From Anaerolineales bacterium (GTDB lineage: Bacteria > Chloroflexota > Anaerolineae > Epilineales > JAANWY01): 13,395 nucleotides of DNA. Below the pieces are notes generated by a model. The model was not told the origin of the DNA, made no database searches, and saw only the letters and a program-made list of their open reading frames with translations. A program made the position numbers and the translations under genes. Shown one piece after another: positions 1 through 7,142 of this stretch. The DNA lies in assembly GCA_018263655.1 (NCBI GenBank), contig JAANWY010000277.1, positions 1 to 13,395 on the forward strand, written 5' to 3'. The first letter of the stretch is position 1, and the number at the start of each line of letters is the position of its first letter.

Positions 1-62
1 GAGTGCGTGCGGGAGAGGGGAGAGGGGGTGCCAGCGGAGCTGGCGGGGGTGTGGGGAGAGGG
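1..62. repeat. Low-complexity G/A tract with small hairpin inside the methyltransferase gene
   Basis: The + strand is built from runs such as GGGAGAGGGGAGAGGGGG and TGTGGGGAGAGGG, with a hairpin at 30-44 (GCCAGC, loop GGA, GCTGGC). On the coding strand it reads SPHTPASSAGTPSPLSRTHS directly after the conserved FFEP. In relatives the catalytic NPPY region follows soon after this point. It looks like an in-frame insertion and continues off the window. Confidence 0.55.
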
Positions 63-659
63 CTCGAAGAACACTTCGGGGAATTCGAGTTCCCAGTGGA
101 AAAAGCACCGGCGCTCGGCGATGTGCTGGGCGTGCTGGATGATGTCGGTGTGTGGTGTGATGTCGGGGTCGCCCTCGAGCGCGGCGGGGATGAGGCGGCT
201 CCACAGCGCGCTGCCGACCTGGAGTCCGAAGTAGCGCGCGGTCCAGATGTCGGCCAAGAGCCGGTAGCGCTCGGTGACGGCGCGGAGTCGATCGTGATAG
301 AGGTGGCCGGCTTCGCGCACATCGTCGGGTGTGGCGCTGTCGAGGGCCTGAATCCGCGCCATGAAGCCGGTCGCCGTCTGCATCGATTGGGCAAAGGCCG
401 GGTGGTCGAGCATGGAGAGTTGATCGGCTGGGTTCTCGTCGCGCTGGCGCCCGCCCTCGTCGTCCAGGTGCAGCTCGGCCATGCGGACCCCGATCAGGCT
501 ATCTCCGCAGCGCAGGTGGTGGTCGAGGAAGCTGAGCGGCTTGCCGTGCACGGCAGTCGTGGCCCACAGGCTGAGCTTGGCTAACTCCACGGCCAGAGGG
601 TCCGCGTCCACGCCGTAGATGCAGGACTGGGCCACACGCCGGCGCCAGTAAGAGAGCTC

Positions 660-730
660 GCTGCGCTCGGGGGCAGAGGTGCGGGGGTGCACGGGCGCCT
701 GACTCCTCCGCCCCTCCGCCCCTCCGCTCG
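660..730. repeat. Low-complexity insertion with tandem CCCCTCCG units in the methyltransferase gene
   Basis: Positions 703-730 contain near-tandem octamers (CTCCTCCG, CCCCTCCG, CCCCTCCG). The coding strand reads SGGAEGRRSQAPVHPRTS, a non-family linker between the helix after motif I (YLVALGLGI) and SELSYWRRRVAQSCIYGVD. The frame is kept on both sides. Confidence 0.55.
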
Positions 731-1020
731 GCACGGCGATTCCCAGGCCGAGGGCGACGAGGTAGCGGGCGATGTAGTTGGTGGCCTCGACGAGAAAGTG
801 GCCGCTGCCCATGGCGGGATCCAGAACTTTGACTGACAGGACGTCGTCGATCAGGGCTTGCCGGCTCGTCGTGATAGACTGAACTCCAGCGGCTTGCTCA
901 GCAACGTGGCGGTCGCAGACGTCGTCCAAGACTGGCTCCAGCGTGCGTTCAACGAGCCACTGCACGATGTGGTCGGGTGTGTAGTAGCTGCCGCTGGATT
1001 TGCGGCTGCCTGTGTGGGGT

Positions 1021-1127
1021 ATGAGGGAGATTGGATACTGGAGATTGGAGACCTGTCCTGACCTTCGCCGAAGGGGTGGAGATTGGGAGGGCTCAGCGTC
1101 AATCACTGGTCTCTGATCTCCAATCTC
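1021..1127. repeat. GGAGATTGG-type repeat tract with palindrome in the methyltransferase gene
   Basis: The + strand carries GGAGATTGGAGACC at the left and its near inverse GGTCTCTGATCTCCAATCTC at the right, so the tract forms an imperfect inverted repeat. A palindrome, CCTTCGCCGAAGG, lies at 1062-1074 between the arms. On the coding strand it is translated in frame between ESLLAYKI and GSYYTPDHIV, replacing the usual short linker with roughly 35 atypical residues. Confidence 0.6.
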
Positions 1128-1829
1128 TATCTTGTACGCCAACAGGCTTTCGTAGATGCTGCCCAGGTGTCGGATTTCCAGGTCGCCATAGTCAATGAAG
1201 ATACGTTGGCCTGCGATGGGGTCGTCGGTATGGGCCAAGAGATCGAGCGCTTGCCGTAGATAGGTGTCGCCGATGCGGTGCGCTTGCAGGAATGGGTGCT
1301 CTGTCAGGTCGAACAAGCTTCCGGGGTGGGCGGGCACCTCCAGATCGCGGTTCCCCGTGTCGAGCACGCGCCACAGCCGGCGCAAGTAGCTCCACAGCTC
1401 GTCCATCGAGGCGACGGCCGGCTTCGCGCGGTCGATGTCGCCGGCGATGCGGCGGGTCAGGGCATGGAGGCTGTAGCTGTCGGTGTAGGCCAAGTTCCGG
1501 TCGACGGGCAACAGACCGCGGCTTTCGGCATAGAGCGTAAACAGGGACCAGTACAGCGTGATGAGGCTGTTGGCGTGGATTGCTTTGAGCGTGTCCTGGC
1601 TCGGTGACAGATCGTTGCCGGGGAAATCGAGGAAGCCTTGCGCCAGCAGCCGCAGTGCGTCTCGCGTCTGTTCCTTCACGCGCTGCCTGATGGCGTGTTT
1701 GTAGTCCCCGCTGGCGGCCAGCACCTCGTCCAACCAGCAGGGGGCGCCGGCGAACGCACCGCGACCGAAGAACAAATAGAAATACTTGAACGCTTCAACA
1801 CGATCAATTCGACTCGCTTGTTCCCCGTT

Positions 1830-1907
1830 CCCCCTCTCCCCCTTCCCCTAGCACCTCCCCACAGCCCCCCCGCCCCCCAGCCCCCCAGCCCCCCAGCTCC
1901 CCAGCTC
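1830..1907. repeat. C-rich low-complexity tract carrying the amber stop
   Basis: On the + strand this tract is C-rich, with repeated CCCCCCAG units around 1865-1895 and CCCCCTCTCCCCCTTCCCC at the left. The minus strand encodes glycine-rich filler on both sides of a TAG at 1850-1848. Flanking conserved sequence, YYEVNLPALIE before and EAFKYFYLFF after, is in one frame, so the tract length is a multiple of three relative to the ancestor and the stop is the only lesion seen. Confidence 0.65.
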
Positions 1908-2438
1908 GATAAGGGCCGGCAGATTCACCTCGTAGTAGACGTCAAGTCGACCGGCGGTGTCGCGGTGGTATAGGCGCCAGAGCCGACCGTTGGTCAGGAT
2001 GCCCCAGCGCAGGCCGGCCTGCGCCATGTGGGCGCGCATTTCAAATGCGGGGTTGACGTTTCTCCCGAGTTGCCGCGAGTCTTGCGCTACCGGGCTGGGC
2101 TGATCGAGCCGGCGGTCCCAGCTTCGAATGTGGATCACGGCGCTGGCGTCCTGTGGGCCGCCGGCGTGGAGGGTGTAGGCCGGCGGTGTTCCCTGGCCTG
2201 TCTCCAGGGTAGAGCGTCCCGCCGGGAGCGTGTATCCGAGGGCGTGCAGAACGGGTCGGACCCACTTGGATTCGGTGTGGGCTGCGTCGCCGGCCCTCGG
2301 TGTGAAGCGTTCCCAGATGGCCGTCACCTCCCGGAGCGCTCTTTCGGCATCGTTCTCTTGCCACTCGGGCCGCTTCGGGAGGTGACAGTTCAGGTAGCGG
2401 TTGGAGAACAGGAACTGGTTACGGTGTGTCTCGGGCAT
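1848..2438 (-). pseudogene. Type IIG restriction-modification enzyme, N-terminal piece ended by an in-frame amber codon
   Basis: This 196-residue piece starts at ATG 2438-2436 and ends at TAG 1850-1848. The N-terminus (FLFSNRYLNCHLPKRPEW) and the segment WGILTNGRLWRLYHRD, then YYEVNLPALIE, match the N-terminal nuclease-fold region of Eco57I-type enzymes. In that family I expect a D-Y pair followed by E-x-K. Here the corresponding segments read PPAYTLHAGG and AVIHIRSWDRRLD, so the acidic residue and the E-x-K pair appear lost, which suggests a dead nuclease. The last roughly 20 residues (LGSWGAGGLGGGGAVGRC) come from a G-rich tract and are not family-like. The reading frame continues beyond the stop into the methyltransferase part. 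No Shine-Dalgarno sequence precedes the start because a repeat tract abuts it directly. Confidence 0.75.
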
Positions 2439-2529
2439 TGGTTGGTTAGTCGGTTGGTCTGGTAGTCGGTTAGTCTGGTGGTCGGGTAGTCAAATACTAG
2501 ACCAAGCGACTACCAGACTAACTGACTAA
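2439..2529. repeat. GGTTAGTCTGGTAGTC repeat tract, imperfect inverted repeat
   Basis: The left side holds repeated units such as GGTTAGTCTGGTGGTCGGG and GGTCTGGTAGTCGG. The right side (about 2498-2525) holds inverted copies (GACTACCAGACTAACTGAC). The tract starts immediately upstream of the restriction gene start codon, so it has replaced whatever ribosome-binding site or promoter was there. Confidence 0.6.
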
Positions 2530-2772
2530 ATATTGTACCAGAGTGGTGGGGTTTGTGCAATGTGTGGTTGAGGTCCATGGTAGGACCCACCGTCTGATGT
2601 CCAAGGAGTGCCGGCCGCATCCTGGGCTATGCATTTGTGAAAGACGTCCCCAATGCGGGTCAGGCTTTCTCCAGGCGGCATGCCATAGGCGAGCGCGTGG
2701 GTAAAGACCACGGTGTCGTGTGGGAACCTCTTATGGACGTTCCGAGGTGAAGCAACGGCAACCGGGTTGCCC
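2530..2772. other. Stretch with no recognisable gene
   Basis: An open frame exists on the minus strand (2526-2798), but its product has no recognisable motif, lacks a ribosome-binding site and overlaps the end of the dockerin remnant. No RNA gene or strong repeat is visible. It may be more of the same decayed locus in another frame. Confidence 0.3.
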
Positions 2773-3183
2773 TCAGTCGTATCCGGCGGTCGGATCATAA
2801 GTTCGACGTGTATCCAACGGCATTTGGGTCAGGCCGTAGATTGTGGTTGCGCACGTTTGCCCTAGCTGCTTCGCCACACACATGAGATCCACAGCGGTGA
2901 CACGCCCCTCGGCATCGCAGTCGTAGTCCTCAGTTGGCTCACGCCATTGTGCAGCGAGAAACTGTAGGTCTGCTACATCGACAGAATACTACGGCTCTGC
3001 CAGGTCCTCCGGGCAAGTTGGCTTGGTATGGAGTTGCACTGGCGCCTTTACCACACCAGGCGCGACACCCGGACCAACGGTGACCATTTGCTGGACCGCC
3101 TCCAGGTCGAACGTCAGCACGAACATGCGGAGAGGGGGGCAACATGTCAAGTACAAAACGCTGACGGCCCGTCGTCGCTTCAC
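2773..3183 (-). pseudogene. Decayed dockerin-type C-terminal remnant
   Basis: On the minus strand an ORF from 3183 ends in TAG at 2991-2989, and the same frame continues to TGA near 2773. The continued frame reads SVDVADLQFLAAQW, then DYDCDAEGRVTAVDLM and CVAKQLGQTC. These resemble the two duplicated calcium-loop/helix units of a type I dockerin, with hydrophobic DLQFLAAQW and DLMCVAKQL helices and partly lost calcium ligands in the first loop. Such domains end secreted or cell-surface proteins. No signal peptide or upstream catalytic domain is visible, and the upstream 64 codons (FDLEAVQQMVTVGPGVAPG) are not recognised. It is read as the eroded end of a lost gene. The match is made by eye and is moderate. 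Confidence 0.4.
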
Positions 3184-3189
3184 CCGCGG

Positions 3190-3219
3190 TTGGCCGGCGG
3201 CGGGCTGGTGTGGTACAAT
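3190..3219 (+). promoter_or_regulatory. Candidate sigma70-type promoter for the his cluster
   Basis: TTGGCC at 3190-3195 and TACAAT at 3214-3219 are separated by 18 bp, and the -10 is preceded by GTGG. The predicted start of transcription, near 3226, leaves a leader of about 25-30 nt before hisD, too short for a classical his attenuator or T-box. This is the only strong -35/-10 pair I saw ahead of the cluster. Confidence 0.5.
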
Positions 3220-3249
3220 TCACCACATACTCGATCCCACATTTGATTG

Positions 3250-4590
3250 ATGACCATGACTGCAACAATTCGCATCTTTACCGATCCAACCGAAGCGCGC
3301 GAGACCATCCTGAAACGCAAGCCGCTCGACCAGATCGATGTGCCGCCGAGCATTGCGGCCGGCATCGAACGCATCTTCGGCGAGCGGCTGACGCCGGCGC
3401 AGGTCGTTGAGCGCATCCTGGCCGATGTGCGCGAGAAAGGTGACGCGGCACTGCGCGCCTACACACAGCGCATCGACGGCGTGGAGCTCGACGCGCTGGC
3501 CGTTACGGGCGCTGAACTCGACGCCGCGTGGCACGATACCCCACCGGAGCTGCGCGAAGCACTGGAGCTGGCCGCCGACCGGGTCCGGCAGTTCTACGCG
3601 CGCGAGCCGAAGGACTCGTGGATGGATTGGCGCGATGGCGAGGCTTACGGCCAGATTGTGCGACCGCTGGAGCGCGTCGGGGTGTACGTCCCTGGCGGCA
3701 CGGCGCCGTTGCCATCCTCACTCCTCATGGCGGCGATTCCGGCCCAGGTGGCCGGCGTGCGCGACATCATCGCGTGCAGCCCGCCCGAGGAGGATGGTCG
3801 GATCAAGCCCGTCACGCTGGCCGCCGCGCGCGCGGCCGGCGTGACCCAGGTCTTCAAATTGGGCGGCGCGCAGGCGATTGCCGGCCTGGCCTACGGCACA
3901 GAGAGCATCCCCCAGGTCGACAAGATCGTCGGTCCCGGCAATCTGTTCGTCGTGCTGGCCAAGAAAGCCGTCTACGGCGTCGTCGACATCGAGAGCTTGC
4001 CCGGTCCCACAGAAACGCTCCTCATCGCCGATGACTCGGCCAACCCGGCGTGGGTCGCGGCCGACCTGCTGGCCCAATCCGAGCACATCATGGGCAGCTC
4101 GATCCTGCTGACCACCTCGACCGAACTGGCGGAGGCGACGCAGCGTGAAGTCGAACGCCAGTTGCCCGACCTCCGCTGGCGCGAGAGCATCGCCGAGTCA
4201 CTAGACGCCAACGGCGGCATCGTCATCGTCCGCGACCTGGACCAGGCCGTAGAGCTGGCGAACGAGTACGCCGCCGAGCACCTGTGCCTGCTGACGCGCG
4301 ACCCGTGGGCGCTAGTGGGCCGCATCCGGAACGCCGGCGGCATCTTCGTCGGTGAGGCCTCGTCGGAGGCGCTGGGCGACTACATCGCCGGCCCCAGCCA
4401 CATCATGCCCACCGGCGGCACCGCCCGCTTCGCGTCTCCGGTCCACGTCCGCGACTTCCTGAAAGTTACCAGCATCATCAACGCTGACTTGGACGCGCAC
4501 AATGCGGTGGCGCCGGCAGCGGTGGAGATTGCGGAGGCGGAGAGTCTTACGGCACACGCGGCGGCTTTGAGGAAGCGGGTTGAAGGTTGA
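3250..4590 (+). CDS. hisD: Histidinol dehydrogenase
   Basis: It catalyses the last two steps of histidine synthesis in the cytoplasm, histidinol to histidine with two NAD+, and is zinc-dependent. With ATG 3250 the protein has 446 residues, close to the family's usual size of about 430. GVYVPGG is near residue 145. The long signature GGAQAIAGLAYGT..KIVGPGN..ESLPGPTE follows. Expected zinc ligands are visible as Q276 and H279 (AQSEH), D377 (LGDYIAGPSH) and H436 (TAHAAAL). The catalytic Glu-His pair is E343-H344 (AAEHL). TTG 3247 and ATG 3256 are alternative starts, and no Shine-Dalgarno sequence is clear. The last codons and the stop come from a GAAGGTTGAAGG repeat tract that begins right after the conserved C-terminal helix. 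It is the first gene of the cluster, with a promoter candidate just upstream. Confidence 0.98.
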   Translation: MTMTATIRIFTDPTEARETILKRKPLDQIDVPPSIAAGIERIFGERLTPAQVVERILADVREKGDAALRAYTQRIDGVELDALAVTGAELDAAWHDTPPELREALELAADRVRQFYAREPKDSWMDWRDGEAYGQIVRPLERVGVYVPGGTAPLPSSLLMAAIPAQVAGVRDIIACSPPEEDGRIKPVTLAAARAAGVTQVFKLGGAQAIAGLAYGTESIPQVDKIVGPGNLFVVLAKKAVYGVVDIESLPGPTETLLIADDSANPAWVAADLLAQSEHIMGSSILLTTSTELAEATQREVERQLPDLRWRESIAESLDANGGIVIVRDLDQAVELANEYAAEHLCLLTRDPWALVGRIRNAGGIFVGEASSEALGDYIAGPSHIMPTGGTARFASPVHVRDFLKVTSIINADLDAHNAVAPAAVEIAEAESLTAHAAALRKRVEG

Positions 4591-4612
4591 AGGTGGAAGG
4601 TTGAAGGTGGAC
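4577..4612 (+). repeat. GGTTGAAGGTGGAA repeat tract at the hisD end
   Basis: Four imperfect copies of a GGTTGAAGGTGGAA-like unit run from the last codons of hisD to just before the next gene. The repeat supplies the final residues (VEG) and the TGA stop of HisD. It lies 11 bp upstream of the next ATG, and its GAAGGTGGA could serve as a distant ribosome-binding site. Confidence 0.6.
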
Positions 4613-4622
4613 TGATGCAGTC

Positions 4623-5741
4623 ATGACAGACATCGACCGTGTGAAAGATAGAGTCATCGGCAGCATTGTCGGTTTGGCCGTGGGCGATGCGCTTGGAGCG
4701 CCGGTGGAAGGCTGGCGGGCCAAGCAGATCAGTCAGCGGTTCGGCACGCTGAGCCACTACGCCGACGCCGGCCGGCTTCCCGGCGCCTACACCGACGACG
4801 CCCAGCAAGCTCTGTGTATCCTCGACGTTCTGCTGGAGCACGGACGCTTTGATCCCGAAGCGCTGGCCGGCAAGTTTGTCGAGCTAGCTCAGCCTGTGGA
4901 AGGCGTCCGGGAGCGGTACTTCGGCGCCTTCCGTGGCACTGGTCCAGGCTTCCGGGACTCGGTGCGTGCGCTGCAGCGTGGCGCCTCGTGGCGTGAGAGC
5001 GGCACCCTGAGCGCCGGCAACGGCACGGCGATGCGCGTTGGTCCACTGGGCGCCTTCTTCCACGGCGGCCGCTTCGTCGATTTTCGCAGCGCCGTTTTCA
5101 GATCCGCGTGGATCACTCACACCGATCCCCGCGCGCTGTCCGGCGCCCTCATGATCGCGTACAGCGTGATCCACGCCATCAACCACGGCGACGACTTCCA
5201 CCCCGAAGACTATCTCCACGAGCTATACGATGTCGTCCGCGACGCCGAGAAGGCCATCCAGCGCCAGTACTGGGATCCGAATCTGGGTGTCGAGCGCGAG
5301 GCCTGCCGGCACATGAGCGGCGCCATCGAGCGCATCCGCGGCTGGCTGAAGCGGGATACGAAAGAAGCCATCGGCGCCATCTCGAGATACGCGCAGCGGC
5401 GAACCACTATGCGGACGCACGCTCTGTCGGCGTTTGTGCTGGGCTCCGGTATCGTGTCAGTCTACATGTTCGCCAAGCATTTCGAGGACTTGGAAAACGC
5501 GCTAGCCGTGGCCGTCAACTTGGGCGGTGACACCGACACTATCGGCGCCATGGTCGGCACGCTGGCCGGCGCGCTTCACGGCTACTCTGCCATACCGGCC
5601 CGCTGGCGCGAAGGGCTGCGCAACCACGACGCGATCTACGCGCGGGCGGAGGCGCTGGCAGAGGGTGGTGGGATGCCGGCGGACGTGCCAAGCTTGCGCG
5701 AGATAGAGGTGTCGCTGACACAGAAAGAAGCCACGCGGTAG
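4623..5741 (+). CDS. ADP-ribosylglycohydrolase family protein (DraG-like)
   Basis: The 372-residue protein has the all-helical ADP-ribosylglycohydrolase fold. GLAVGDALGAPVEGW is at residues 17-31, GAYTDDAQQAL at 54-64 (T57, D58, D59), GNGTAMR at 132-138, and NLGGDTDTIGAMVGTLAGAL at 299-318 (D303, D305, T306). The two acidic clusters are the expected binuclear Mg2+ site, so it should be active. Family members remove ADP-ribose from protein side chains (arginine in DraG), from nucleic acids or from small molecules; the substrate cannot be read from sequence. It starts 32 bp after hisD and ends 58 bp before hisC on the same strand, so it is probably co-transcribed, but it has no known role in histidine synthesis. 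No ADP-ribosyltransferase partner is in the window. Confidence 0.92.
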   Translation: MTDIDRVKDRVIGSIVGLAVGDALGAPVEGWRAKQISQRFGTLSHYADAGRLPGAYTDDAQQALCILDVLLEHGRFDPEALAGKFVELAQPVEGVRERYFGAFRGTGPGFRDSVRALQRGASWRESGTLSAGNGTAMRVGPLGAFFHGGRFVDFRSAVFRSAWITHTDPRALSGALMIAYSVIHAINHGDDFHPEDYLHELYDVVRDAEKAIQRQYWDPNLGVEREACRHMSGAIERIRGWLKRDTKEAIGAISRYAQRRTTMRTHALSAFVLGSGIVSVYMFAKHFEDLENALAVAVNLGGDTDTIGAMVGTLAGALHGYSAIPARWREGLRNHDAIYARAEALAEGGGMPADVPSLREIEVSLTQKEATR

Positions 5742-5799
5742 AGACAAGACGATCTGCCGGCAATCAAGCTGGTAGACCACATACACTCACGAGACACCA

Positions 5800-6876
5800 A
5801 TGACAAAATCACTCAGCTACGTCAGACCCGAAGTCCGCGCACTGACACCGTACTCGCTGAAGCAGCCCGAGTGCCAGATCAAGCTCAATATGAACGAGAA
5901 CTGCTTCGGCTTTCCAGACGAGCTCAAAGAGGAAGTCTGGCGCCGGCTCCGCCGGCGCGACTGGGCGCGCTACCCCGATTTCCACCCCCGGGGCATCATC
6001 GAGGGCTTGGCCGATCACACTGGCGTGCCGGCTGACTGGGTATTCGTCGGCAACGGCTCCAACGACCTGCTCCAGATGACGTTGCTGGCAACACTGACCC
6101 GCGAGACGAAGATGATTGTGCCGGCGCCTACTTTCACCGTGTACCGGCTCCAAGGCGCCGTCATGGGAGCCACGGTGATCGAGCCCTGTCTGCATCCCGA
6201 AGACTTCAGCCTGCCGGTGGAACAGCTTGTCGCAACGATCGAAGCCGAGCACCCGGCGCTCGTATTGGTATGCTCGCCGAACAATCCGACGGGCAACACC
6301 TATCCCAGCGATCAAGTTCGCCCCATCATCGAGGCCGCTACAGACAGCCTGATTCTGCTGGATGAGGCTTATGTCGAGTTTAGTGATCAGAACTTCCATC
6401 CACTACTGAGCGACCACGAAAACGTCGCCCTGCTGCGCACCTTCTCCAAGGCATGGGGTCTGGCCGGCGCCCGCGTTGGCTATATGATTGCCCATCCCAG
6501 CTTCATCCAGCAGATCAGAAAAGTGAAACTGCCATACGGGCTGAATATTCTGTCGGAGACCGCAGCGCTGGTGGCTCTGGAGCACGTGGATCTGCTATCC
6601 GAACAGGTTACCCACATCATCGAGGAACGGGAGAAACTTTTCACAGCGCTCAAGCGGCTCCCCGGTGTCCGCCCGTACCCATCGGAGACCAACTTCATCC
6701 TGTGCCAGTTCGATCGACCCACGGATGAGGTATTCAATGCGTGCATCGAAGCCGGCATCCTCATCCGCGACGTCAGTCACTACCCCAACCTGGAGAGCCA
6801 CCTGCGCATCAGTGTCGGCTCGGAGCAAGAGAACACTGCGCTAATCGATGCGCTGTCCAATTTCCTAATGAACTGA
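5800..6876 (+). CDS. hisC: Histidinol-phosphate aminotransferase
   Basis: A PLP-dependent fold-type I aminotransferase that converts imidazole-acetol phosphate and glutamate to histidinol phosphate and 2-oxoglutarate. At 358 residues it has the normal length. Visible PLP-site motifs are GNGSNDLLQM near 84-93, SPNNPTGN at 159-166, LDEAYVEF at 187-194, and RTFSKAWGLAGARVGY at 213-228 with Schiff-base lysine K217. The carboxylate-binding arginine lies in HLRISVG near the C-terminus. The start ATG 5800 lacks a strong ribosome-binding site. The gene follows the ADP-ribosylglycohydrolase by 58 bp with no repeat between them. A MITE-like element is inserted 18 bp after its stop, so read-through into the downstream his genes must cross a long hairpin. 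Confidence 0.98.
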   Translation: MTKSLSYVRPEVRALTPYSLKQPECQIKLNMNENCFGFPDELKEEVWRRLRRRDWARYPDFHPRGIIEGLADHTGVPADWVFVGNGSNDLLQMTLLATLTRETKMIVPAPTFTVYRLQGAVMGATVIEPCLHPEDFSLPVEQLVATIEAEHPALVLVCSPNNPTGNTYPSDQVRPIIEAATDSLILLDEAYVEFSDQNFHPLLSDHENVALLRTFSKAWGLAGARVGYMIAHPSFIQQIRKVKLPYGLNILSETAALVALEHVDLLSEQVTHIIEEREKLFTALKRLPGVRPYPSETNFILCQFDRPTDEVFNACIEAGILIRDVSHYPNLESHLRISVGSEQENTALIDALSNFLMN

Positions 6877-6894
6877 TTTGCTGCTATACTCAAG

Positions 6895-7077
6895 CCGATT
6901 ATGCTTAATTCGTTGACCAGCATCCTGAGTAAGCTGTAGCGAAGCGAAAGCTGTATCGAAGGGTGCGGGTTTGCCTCGAGGCGTTGCTCGAGGCGTTGCT
7001 TGAGCCGCACCCTTCGATACGATCTCCACTTCGTTTCGACCTACTCAGGATGCTAACCGACAATTAAGCATAATCGG
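6895..7077. mobile_element. MITE-like element, 183 bp, 16-bp TIRs, 8-bp target duplication
   Basis: The ends are CCGATTATGCTTAATT at 6895-6910 and its exact inverse at 7062-7077. The element is flanked by an 8-bp direct repeat, TACTCAAG, at 6887-6894 and 7078-7085, as expected of a transposition target duplication. Further inverted blocks are AGCATCCTGAGTA (6919-6931 with 7042-7054) and TATCGAAGGGTGCGG (6954-6968 with 7005-7019). The loop holds two perfect tandem copies of CTCGAGGCGTTG (6975-6998) plus a partial third. The whole element could fold into one long hairpin. It has no ORF, so it would depend on a transposase elsewhere. The family is not assigned. Confidence 0.8.
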
Positions 7078-7142
7078 TACTCAAGAATCGTGGTCGCTGC
7101 TCAGGCCACTGTCGTCACAGTGAAAAATGCAGAAAGATAGAG

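Larger units (their letters stand above)
1..1847 (-). pseudogene. Type IIG (Eco57I-like) restriction-modification enzyme, methyltransferase part, 3' partial
   Basis: This stretch is open on the minus strand from just after an in-frame amber codon to the left window edge, in the same frame as the N-terminal piece at 1848-2438. Counted from the start at 2438, it carries the helical/spacer region from about residue 213 (EAFKYFYLFFGRGAFAGAP), then GSYYTPDHIV near residue 483. SAM-binding motif I, LDPAMGSGHFL, is near 539. YGVDADPLAVELAKLSLW is near 608, LSFLDHHLRCGDSLIG follows, and FHWELEFPEVFFEP is near 780. This order is typical of Eco57I-type N6-adenine methylase-nucleases. The catalytic NPPY motif is expected just beyond the left edge and is not seen. 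Low-complexity tracts interrupt the protein at 1021-1127, 660-730 and 1-62 without breaking the frame. No good start codon lies just after the stop; TTG near 1775 or GTG near 1724 are possible. It is either a pseudogene piece or the larger half of a split enzyme. Confidence 0.85.

Noticed and set aside
3..584. A 193-residue plus-strand open frame at the left edge
   Set aside because: It lies antisense to clearly conserved methyltransferase motifs on the minus strand and its product has no recognisable features.
2526..2798. A 90-residue minus-strand open frame between the repeat tract and the dockerin remnant
   Set aside because: No ribosome-binding site, no recognisable motif, and it overlaps the end of the better supported remnant frame.
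3226..3250. Histidine attenuator, T-box or riboswitch ahead of hisD
   Set aside because: The leader after the likely promoter is only about 25-30 nt and holds no histidine-rich peptide or terminator/antiterminator pair.
4623..5741. Toxin-antitoxin pair (ADP-ribosyltransferase with its hydrolase)
   Set aside because: No transferase gene is next to the hydrolase; both neighbours are ordinary his genes.
6882..6890. Extended -10 promoter (TGCTATACT) at the end of hisC
   Set aside because: No -35 element is visible and it overlaps the target duplication of the MITE-like element, so support is too weak.
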